Assembly (NCBI GenBank): GCA_900128395.1
Contig: LT649767.1
Location: 1 to 14,225, forward strand
DNA from: Stramenopiles sp. TOSAG23-2
Taxonomy: Eukaryota > Sar
Direction of reading: 5' to 3'
Length of the DNA: 14,225 nucleotides
In this document: one piece after another, positions 6,409 to 12,836 of the stretch
Layout: each line of letters opens with the position of its first letter
Numbering within the stretch: position 1 is the stretch's first letter
The notes under the pieces: generated by a model
What the model saw: the letters and a program-made list of their open reading frames with translations, nothing else
The model's database searches: none
Told to the model about the DNA's origin: nothing
Made by a program: the position numbers and the translations under genes

Positions 6409-8946
6409 TTACAAAAATGATTCTTCTTCCTCCTCCTCATCATCATCATCATTCCAAGACATTACTTTCACTTTTTCTTTTTCTTCTTGTTTTTTCTTTC
6501 TCATTGCCTTTAATCTTTCCTCCATGCGTTTTCGTTGACGTACTTGCTCTTGCATTAAAGCGACAATACGCTTCACCCTACATTTACTCATAAATCCTCT
6601 TGCAACTCGTATTATATGTGTAGCAGCACGATGTTTGATTAACCTATTGCGTGCTCTTTCTAATGGTGGACATCGTATTTTTAACACACCGCCATTACTA
6701 CCAGTTTTAGATAATGCTAATGATTTAGCAATCCAACGCCTTAAATCGATATATCGTCGGCCTTTCGACAGCATCCCTGGATCTAAATAGCACATTTCTT
6801 TCAATTCTTCATTGTTTATAATTATTGGGACACATTCACAATGTGTTTCCGGATCAAAAATTTCAATAATTAAATTATTATTGACTTGTTCGTATATCGC
6901 AACTACGAAATACATTTGTACACTATTTTTCATTTTAACTTTTTCATTTTGATGATCATCAACAGAATGATCTGGTAAGAAAATTTCCATTTTACGTATA
7001 AAAGTTTCAACACCAACTTTTGGAAACATGCTTGTGCATAATTTATCTTTTTGCACTTGCCACATTGCATGGGCATATAAACGTGTTTGTACACCACTAG
7101 ATGGTTTGATTAAAAGCGTACCAGGTTTACCTTCCGCATCTACACGTGGACGACGTAATACTTTATGCCAAGGTGCAATACTCTTATCATTTATCAATAA
7201 ACGTATTTTACGAAAATCACGTTTGAAATGGAACAATCTCATGATAACTTGGACAACACCCCATTGCGCATCTGGGTCATATGTTAAACGCTCAATCGCA
7301 CTGCGTTGAAATTTCAATGCGCGAACTCGTTGCCTACCACAATGACCACGCCAAACTTTTTGAATAGCCATTGCTTTCCATTTTTTATAAGTTGCCAATC
7401 GCATTTTACCCCGTTCTCGTTGATACCATCCTCGAAATATTTTTTGTATAATTACACATGCATCCGTACGTTCTTTCCTATATTTACGTGCGAATACACG
7501 AGCATTAAATCCACGTGCTACACGCACAAGGACACTGCCATGCTTTTGATGCAATTCATATTCAATAGCTTTAACTTCTTTGTACAACTCGTATTCTCTC
7601 CATGCCGTCATCATTCTAAAGACACGTTGTATTTTAGTTGCAGACCATTGTTCTTTTGCCCCTCCAGGCAATAAAACAAAACATCGATCACTATATCCTC
7701 TCCATAATTTCTGTATACGTAATGCAGCATGTTCTGCTTCATATGTATACCTGAAATCAACCACTACGTTTTTATTATTTTCAGTTTTATTGCCAAAACG
7801 ATCGATTGGTTTAAATGAATGAATACGTACACGTTTAATTTTAGCTTTAAGAGCTTCAATATCTTTTTGATGTTGTTCTTCTTCCGGTGATAATGTAGGT
7901 ATTGTTGTTGTTGTTGTTATATTGTCTAGATTTTTTTTTTCTTCCTCTTTTTTATTTTCTATTGTCGAATTTGTCTCTTCCTTTCTTCCATCATCATCAT
8001 CATCATTTTTCTTTTCTTTTCTTGCTTTCTCTTCATCAATTGGTTTTAATGTTACTAATGGTTTACCATCTTTCCCAAAAACTTGTAAACCTTTCGTTTT
8101 CTTGTTCTTTTTTGATGCATACGTTTTTTTCTTTCGATCTTTACCAGATGGTTTCCAATCACCTCTACTTAATGGTAAACGATGAATTTTTGATTGAAAT
8201 GCTGGTGTAGACAATGCTTCTAACATTCCAGTTGGTTTTTTAAATGATGGTGGTAATTTTCCCGAATCATTTGGTGGTCTAGGTGGTGGCAAATGATCCA
8301 TCCAATCTGCATTTTCAGACGTATCAAAAATTGTATTTTCATCTTCATCATTATCCTCCTCCGCCATTTTACTATTCATATCTCGATTTAATTTTAATAA
8401 ATCTTTAAACATAATTTCACGTGTTAATGAACTTTCGATTCTATTAATTCGATTTAATATTTTATCCCCACGTGTTGATGGTGAATCTTCCACTTCTTCT
8501 TCCTCTTCAAATTCACCCCTTGCTGCTAAATGATATTTAATAGTATCTAAATTCATCATATATTCTTTATAATGTGGAGACATACGCTCTTCATCACTAT
8601 CTATACTTATAATACTTGGTGCCTCTGATGATGACATATTACTATTAGTATCTTCCCCACCGTTGTTGTTGTTATTATTATTATTATATTGTCGACGTTG
8701 CATTTTCATAGCTTTTCGTTTTGCACGTGCTTTTTCCAAACCTTGTCTACCACCACCATATTTTTCTAATGCTTCTGCTAAACGTTTATTATAAAAACTA
8801 GCTTCTGTTAACAATTTTCTATTCTTTTTTAACTCTTGCGCTTGCGACGAAATTAAACGTACAGGTTCAGTTCCTTCAATAGGTTTCCTACTATTATTTT
8901 TTTGTGTTTCAGATAATCTACTCCATAGTTCTTCCGTAGAAGCCAT
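6409..8946 (-). CDS. IQ-motif protein, probable calmodulin-binding scaffold (main exon)
   Basis: An uninterrupted 845-codon frame with ATG at 8944-8946. The N-terminal 400 residues are charged and of low complexity (poly-Asn 88-95, acidic runs, KEEEKK), with a proline patch at 219-225. The central part has four IQ motifs: I411-Q412 (IQKLWRGYSDR), I439-Q440 (IQRVFRMMTAW), I500-Q501 (IQKIFRGWYQR), I528-Q529 (IQKVWRGHCGR), plus degenerate ones near 474 and 778 (both VARGF). Residues about 560-760 look like a mixed globular region that I cannot name. The tail is a Lys/Arg/Glu coil (about 796-828) ending in acidic residues. IQ motifs bind calmodulin or related EF-hand light chains; no motor or GTPase domain is present, so a scaffold role is inferred. 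It probably continues upstream through the exon at 9007-9228. Confidence 0.87.
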   Translation of the reverse strand: MASTEELWSRLSETQKNNSRKPIEGTEPVRLISSQAQELKKNRKLLTEASFYNKRLAEALEKYGGGRQGLEKARAKRKAMKMQRRQYNNNNNNNNGGEDTNSNMSSSEAPSIISIDSDEERMSPHYKEYMMNLDTIKYHLAARGEFEEEEEVEDSPSTRGDKILNRINRIESSLTREIMFKDLLKLNRDMNSKMAEEDNDEDENTIFDTSENADWMDHLPPPRPPNDSGKLPPSFKKPTGMLEALSTPAFQSKIHRLPLSRGDWKPSGKDRKKKTYASKKNKKTKGLQVFGKDGKPLVTLKPIDEEKARKEKKNDDDDDGRKEETNSTIENKKEEEKKNLDNITTTTTIPTLSPEEEQHQKDIEALKAKIKRVRIHSFKPIDRFGNKTENNKNVVVDFRYTYEAEHAALRIQKLWRGYSDRCFVLLPGGAKEQWSATKIQRVFRMMTAWREYELYKEVKAIEYELHQKHGSVLVRVARGFNARVFARKYRKERTDACVIIQKIFRGWYQRERGKMRLATYKKWKAMAIQKVWRGHCGRQRVRALKFQRSAIERLTYDPDAQWGVVQVIMRLFHFKRDFRKIRLLINDKSIAPWHKVLRRPRVDAEGKPGTLLIKPSSGVQTRLYAHAMWQVQKDKLCTSMFPKVGVETFIRKMEIFLPDHSVDDHQNEKVKMKNSVQMYFVVAIYEQVNNNLIIEIFDPETHCECVPIIINNEELKEMCYLDPGMLSKGRRYIDLRRWIAKSLALSKTGSNGGVLKIRCPPLERARNRLIKHRAATHIIRVARGFMSKCRVKRIVALMQEQVRQRKRMEERLKAMRKKKQEEKEKVKVMSWNDDDDEEEEEESFL

Positions 8947-9006
8947 CTTTTCTTATTATTGTGTATATATATATATATATATATATATGTTACACAACTA
9001 ACTTAC
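8947..9006 (-). other. Candidate 60-nt intron joining the transmembrane exon to the IQ gene
   Basis: On the minus strand the donor GTAAGT occupies 9006-9001, exactly as in the SEC23 intron. The interior contains a TA tract (8964-8988), and the acceptor AAAAG ends at 8947, directly before the IQ-protein ATG. Both sides are phase 0, so the frame is kept: PG joins to MASTEE. The alternative is that this is a very short intergenic gap with a TA-rich promoter, since TA tracts also precede other genes here. Confidence 0.62.
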
Positions 9007-9228
9007 ACCTGGTGTTTCTGCGTTCTTCCGTTCTTTTTTGATTTTCTCAACTTCTTTCTTTAATAATATTGTATAATCTAAATTTATAATATGCCCACCG
9101 TGAAAATGTTGAAAGGTATATACATACACAATCCAGGCAACTATTAAACCGTATCCTACAAACTGTAATAATGTAATCAAATATTCTACGTTCTCTACGT
9201 ATGCATATTGCTCATCCGCCGCTGACAT
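9007..9228 (-). CDS. Short exon with one transmembrane helix (upstream exon of the IQ gene, or a separate 76-aa protein)
   Basis: ATG is at 9226-9228. The 74 residues up to the donor comprise a short acidic N-terminus (MSAADEQYAY), one hydrophobic span of about 23 residues (roughly 15-40, LITLLQFVGYGLIVAWIVYVY), a small linker (FQHFHGGHIINLDY) and a basic coil (LLKKEVEKIKKERKN). Unspliced, the frame continues for two codons (VS) and stops at 8998. If spliced, the IQ protein becomes a membrane-anchored protein of 919 residues. If not, this is a single-pass microprotein. I recognise no family. The donor match and phase-0 join make the spliced form more likely. Confidence 0.65.
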
Positions 9229-9531
9229 TAACTTTAACTACGTATCTCTTCTATGTATATATATATATATATATATAATTTTCGCTTTTATTCAAATGTA
9301 TTATCTTTTTTTTGTATTGTATTGCATATTGTCACCAATACAATGTTTTCTTTTTATCCACCCATCTATTATTCTTATTAGTTTTAGTATAAATAATAAA
9401 ATTAATTCTATGTTGTTTTTTTTAACGTATTATTATTTTTTCCGTCCAATTATTTCCATCGATCTCATCTCTGGGATCTCACCATCACCACAGCAGGCGG
9501 CTAATCGGAACCAGCTAAGTTTTTGCGAAAA

Positions 9532-9603
9532 ATGATGGAAATTAATATACTGTATCAATACTATTTATTCGGATTTATATACTGACATGTATTTTGGAAT
9601 TAT
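9532..9603. repeat. Direct repeat, copy 1 of 2 (72 bp)
   Basis: Begins ATGATGGAAATTA and ends TTTTGGAATTAT. It matches 9834-9907 with one 2-nt gap (extra CT in copy 2) and one substitution (CGG versus CTG) by eye. The copies are 302 bases apart and in the same orientation. Confidence 0.93.
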
Positions 9604-9833
9604 AAGTATAATATTGAGTGTAAATAACTGTATGCCGGTGCTATAGTAATTTATATGTTATTTATATCCTATTTGTTGGCATCGATCCCCCCCAAATAAT
9701 GATATTTATATGTTATTTATTAATGAAATTAAAGCGGTCATTTCTATTTTTGTCCCGAACTCGTGGGATTTGAACCATCCTTTTGGGATTTAATCATTTT
9801 TAATAATAGACTACTACTTTTATCTTTTTTTGC

Positions 9834-9907
9834 ATGATGGAAATTACTATATACTGTATCAATACTATTTATTCTGATTTATATACTGACATGTATTTTG
9901 GAATTAT
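9834..9907. repeat. Direct repeat, copy 2 of 2 (74 bp)
   Basis: Second copy of the repeat at 9532-9603. Sequence between the copies is not itself repeated at that scale, so this is a dispersed pair rather than a tandem array. No terminal inverted repeats or target-site duplication could be recognised at the edges. Confidence 0.93.
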
Positions 9908-10116
9908 TATATTTATTATTTTATTTTATAATAGAATTGATTAACATCCATAGCTACGTTTGTGTGATAGTAAATTAAAAAAAAGAAATCATATTTGCAA
10001 AGGAAAGAAACCAAAAAACCAAAGATATAATATTATTAAATTATAGTGACGTATATATAACTATAACTATTTATATTTTTTTTCTTAAATATATTATATA
10101 AATTATATAAGAAAAT

Positions 10117-11667
10117 ATGAGTTATTTAATGAATCTTCTTATTGTATTAATTATATTTTTATTGCAACTTTTTAATATTCTTGCAGCAAATAATAATGAT
10201 GGTGGTGGTGGTGGTGGTGATGTTGTTAAAGCATTGACATTTAGTGATTTCATGCCTACATTGGAAAATAATAATAATGTATTGGTTGAATTTTATGCAC
10301 CTTGGTGTGGACATTGCAAAGCACTAGAACCAGAATTTAAAGCAGCAGCAGAACAATTACAAAAAGAATCTGTTGATTGCTTATTAGCAAAAGTTGATGC
10401 AACTGCGGAGGATATGCTTGCAGGATTTTTCTCTGTAAAAGCCTTTCCAACAATTAAATTTTTTCAAAATTCAGTGACACCAGTAGATTATACAGGTGGA
10501 AGAACGACAAAGGAAATATATCAATGGGTTAAAGCAGCAGTAGCAGCTGGTGCACAAGGTCGTTCCGTAAACGATGTAATAAAAGAAGCTGCTAATAAAG
10601 CAAGAAAAGTTCAAGAATTTGAAGGAGTGATGAATACATTACCAAAACTTAATAATAATAATAACGCTGGTAATAATGATAATAAAAAAGATAATATGAA
10701 GAAAAAAGATGATGTAGTAGATATGAAAACGGGCATAGAGGAGGAAGAAGAAAATAATGATGACGTAAATAATGATTTACCACCTGTTTTATCATTCCCA
10801 TCAAACACATTAATACGTCTATTAAATCGTGAAATATCAATTAAAGGCGATACAAGAATTGTATTTTTAATTTGGAAAGCAGAGAGTGAAAATTCCATTG
10901 AACTTGGTAAACGATTTGATGAAATAGCTACGAAACATCGAAAGAAATCATTGTTTATTGGAATCGATTCAGAAGATTCAAAAGCATTAAAGTATTTCAA
11001 AATACCACGAACAGAATTACCAGCAGCAAGGGCTATTGATTACAGAGGTCAACAGCAACGTTTTAAATTGAATGTACCAACGCTAGAAGATGATGTTGAT
11101 CGCTTCATTAGTAATAATGATAATAATGAAGAAAATAAATTGATCCCATATTTTACTGCACCAATTGCAGAAAAATGGTCAATGCTAAAAAGTGAAACGG
11201 AAAATGAAACTAAATCTTCTTGGTTTAAAAATAATTTAAATGACGATGGGAACACGGAATTAATAACTACTGTTAATGGTGATACTTTTAAAGCAAATGT
11301 CATTGATGAACAAGTAGATGTAATTATGATGGTTTATGCTGATTGGTGTAGTCATTGTAAATCATTAAAACCGAAATTTGTTAAATTGGCAAATGATTTA
11401 AAAAGCATATCAACAATACGTGTAATGGCAATGAATGGTGATAAAAATGAAGTTCATGGATTGGATGTAAAAGCATTTCCAGAGATTTATTTATTTCCTG
11501 CATTAAATAAAGATCGTGCAGTTCCATATGATGGACCACGTAATGTGAGAGATATACATAAATTTTTGCAAGAAAAAGTAAGCTATATGTTTACGTTGAA
11601 GAAGAATGATGGTGATGATAATGAGAGAGCAAAAGATGTAGGTGGTGGTGGACATGATGAATTATGA
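10117..11667 (+). CDS. Protein disulfide isomerase, a-b'-a' layout, ER-retained
   Basis: A 516-residue frame. It forms, breaks and rearranges disulfides in secretory proteins in the ER lumen. Residues 1-23 are a hydrophobic signal peptide; the protein ends HDEL (513-516), the ER-retrieval signal. Domain a (about 35-142) has C64-G-H-C67 in APWCGHC and the cis-proline P111 in VKAFPT. Domain a' (about 385-490) has C411-S-H-C414 in ADWCSHC and cis-proline P455 in VKAFPE. Between them, 222-350 aligns with the b' domain (FIGIDSEDSKALKYF, then LPAARAID, then IPYFTAPIAEKW). The segment 143-221, where the b domain should be, is a helical and Asn/Lys/Glu-rich linker instead. Poly-Gly (29-34) follows the signal peptide. 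Gene start context is A-rich; no intron is needed. Confidence 0.94.
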   Translation: MSYLMNLLIVLIIFLLQLFNILAANNNDGGGGGGDVVKALTFSDFMPTLENNNNVLVEFYAPWCGHCKALEPEFKAAAEQLQKESVDCLLAKVDATAEDMLAGFFSVKAFPTIKFFQNSVTPVDYTGGRTTKEIYQWVKAAVAAGAQGRSVNDVIKEAANKARKVQEFEGVMNTLPKLNNNNNAGNNDNKKDNMKKKDDVVDMKTGIEEEEENNDDVNNDLPPVLSFPSNTLIRLLNREISIKGDTRIVFLIWKAESENSIELGKRFDEIATKHRKKSLFIGIDSEDSKALKYFKIPRTELPAARAIDYRGQQQRFKLNVPTLEDDVDRFISNNDNNEENKLIPYFTAPIAEKWSMLKSETENETKSSWFKNNLNDDGNTELITTVNGDTFKANVIDEQVDVIMMVYADWCSHCKSLKPKFVKLANDLKSISTIRVMAMNGDKNEVHGLDVKAFPEIYLFPALNKDRAVPYDGPRNVRDIHKFLQEKVSYMFTLKKNDGDDNERAKDVGGGGHDEL

Positions 11668-12000
11668 GAGGTAAATTAATAAGGAAAATAAAAATGAAAA
11701 ATGAAAAAAGGACTGAAAACTTCTTGCAAAGAGTGTGTGTGATTAAAAAAATTCAATATATTCTTTATGTAATATATATAACGAAGCGCTTTTTTATGGT
11801 GTTATGACACCATACATAATTACGTATGAAGATTCGTACAAATTAAAAAAAATAAAAAAAAAATTTAGAAATTTCTATTAAATGATGGTGTGAATATATC
11901 TTCTGTTAATGACTTCGTATTTATATATTATCATATTCTATTTTTATAGCTTTTTGGCCATCCCATAAATAACAGGATGTACAAAATACAAAAAATACAT
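11668..12000. other. 3' flank of the disulfide isomerase gene
   Basis: A-rich and T-rich sequence with one clean stem-loop (11795-11814) and a 16-mer-like phrase AAAATACAAAAAATACA at 11984-12000 that also occurs at 6261-6277, the other convergent gene end. It probably contains polyadenylation sites for both flanking genes, but I cannot pinpoint them. No gene is seen. Confidence 0.4.
11795..11814. other. Stem-loop downstream of the disulfide isomerase gene
   Basis: TATGGTGT (11795-11802) pairs perfectly with ACACCATA (11807-11814) around TATG. It follows a T-run and lies about 130 bases after the stop codon. It may be part of the 3' UTR; function unknown. Confidence 0.4.
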
Positions 12001-12300
12001 AAAAATGTACGACGTAAATTAAATAAAGAAGAGAGTACGCACATAAATTACCTAACAACTTAATTTTCACACTCTTCTCTTCTTTCTCCAAAGGCATCTA
12101 AATGAAATTTACCAAGAAGAACATCATAAAACCAATTCAATATCACTTGCGCACCTTTTTGTGCTTGTAATTCTACTCTCTCCACTCTTCTTCTTCAATG
12201 CATTTTCTAATGGATTCGGTGCCCATGTACGATTTATACTATTATTACCCTCCTCTGTTGTACTTTCATTATTGGTACCTTTCTTCCGTTCCATATACAA
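12001..12300. repeat. Tandem duplication of a gene 3' end, outer copy (300 bp)
   Basis: Matches 12301-12600 head to tail. The first 107 bases (3' UTR plus the last codons) are identical; the middle is clearly diverged with small indels; the last 60 or so bases are again identical. ATAC occurs at all three breakpoints (11995-11998, 12295-12298, 12597-12600), which suggests microhomology at the junctions. Confidence 0.95.
12124..12294 (-). pseudogene. Degenerate copy of the membrane protein's cytoplasmic tail
   Basis: Starting from the codon homologous to the Met of MERKKGTNN, this copy reads the same tail (WAPNPLENALKKKSG, ASDIELV) but lacks two codons (Thr-Ser) after NNS, and a net +4 shift near 12108-12128 brings a TGA at 12124-12126. 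The downstream tail, corresponding to HLDAFGERREECEN, is still present in DNA but out of frame. There is no room for an upstream part of the gene, so it is a fragment left by duplication. Confidence 0.8.
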
Positions 12301-12600
12301 AAAAATGTACGACGTAAATTAAATAAAGAAGAGAGTACGCACATAAATTACCTAACAACTTAATTTTCACACTCTTCTCTTCTTTCTCCAAAGGCATCTA
12401 AATGAAACTCGCCAAGACCATCAACAACCAATTCAATATCACTTGCACGTCTTTTTGTACTTGTTTTTCTATTTTCTCCACTCTTCTTTTTCAATGCATT
12501 TTCCAATGGATTTGGTGCCCATGTACGATTTATACTAGTACTATTATTACCCTCCTCTGTTGTACTTTCATTATTGGTACCTTTCTTCCGTTCCATATAC
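12301..12600. repeat. Tandem duplication of a gene 3' end, inner copy
   Basis: Partner of 12001-12300. This copy keeps an open frame to the stop at 12360-12362 and joins smoothly into the upstream coding sequence at 12600, so it is likely the ancestral version of the gene end. Confidence 0.95.
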
Positions 12601-12836
12601 ATATACCAAGCGGAAAAAAATATACTACCAACAAATGGGCAAAGTACTAAGATTAAAAGAAATGGATCCATTGGATGATCATAAGTACCATCAGTATTTT
12701 TATGTAAACTTGCTGCTCTAGAAGATACAATGGCAGAAATAATCACAAGTAAACTTAAACAAATATCTTCTGCATTATTCAAATATACATGTGGAAATGG
12801 TTTTAATCGTGTATGTACAGTCCGTACCAATAAAAA
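12360..12836 (-). pseudogene. Orphaned C-terminal fragment of the multi-spanning membrane protein (or its terminal exon)
   Basis: Frame open from just after a TAA at 12837-12839 to the stop at 12360-12362. It repeats the last two transmembrane spans of the neighbouring gene (VRTVHTRLKPFPHVYLNNAE, then PMDPFLLILVLCPFVG) and adds the full cytoplasmic tail (NRTWAPNPLENALKKKSG to FGERREECEN). It has no start codon or signal of its own at its beginning; the first ATG is within the last transmembrane hairpin. Read linearly it is a broken piece cut off by the 290-bp duplication. If 12557-12840 were spliced out, the part below 12557 would instead be the true last exon of the upstream gene. Confidence 0.7.
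12546..12835. repeat. 290-bp tandem duplication, copy A
   Basis: Abuts copy B (12836-13125) exactly, offset 290 with no gap. I count about 11 substitutions and no indels, so near 96% identity. Of these, 7 are silent and 4 change residues (Ala/Ser, Val/Ala, Ile/Phe, Ser/Asn) in the reading frame of the membrane protein. Confidence 0.96.

Larger units (their letters stand above)
9229..10116. other. Intergenic region between the IQ/TM gene and the disulfide isomerase gene
   Basis: About 890 bases between divergent genes. It holds a TA tract near the IQ/TM start (9256-9277), a less AT-rich patch at about 9458-9522, a 72/74-bp direct repeat (listed separately), and the phrase ATTTATATGTTATTTAT twice (about 9650 and 9700). 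A B-box-like string on the minus strand (about 9763-9776) is not part of a foldable tRNA. A 79-codon hydrophobic open frame at 9296-9535 looks accidental. No gene is supported. Confidence 0.5.

Noticed and set aside
7028-8210. Plus-strand frames opposite the IQ gene
   Set aside because: Antisense shadows produced by the low-complexity codons of the IQ protein.
9296-9535. Plus-strand 79-codon hydrophobic frame
   Set aside because: Its composition simply reflects T-rich DNA, its end lies inside the direct repeat, and no signal or family is recognisable.
9755-9790. Possible tRNA on the minus strand (GGTTCAAATCC, B-box-like)
   Set aside because: The surrounding bases do not form a T-stem (two of five pairs fail), there is no A-box, anticodon arm or acceptor stem. 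At most a decayed tRNA-derived tail.
10611-11303. Minus-strand frames opposite the disulfide isomerase gene
   Set aside because: Antisense shadows; the plus frame has signal peptide, two active sites and HDEL.
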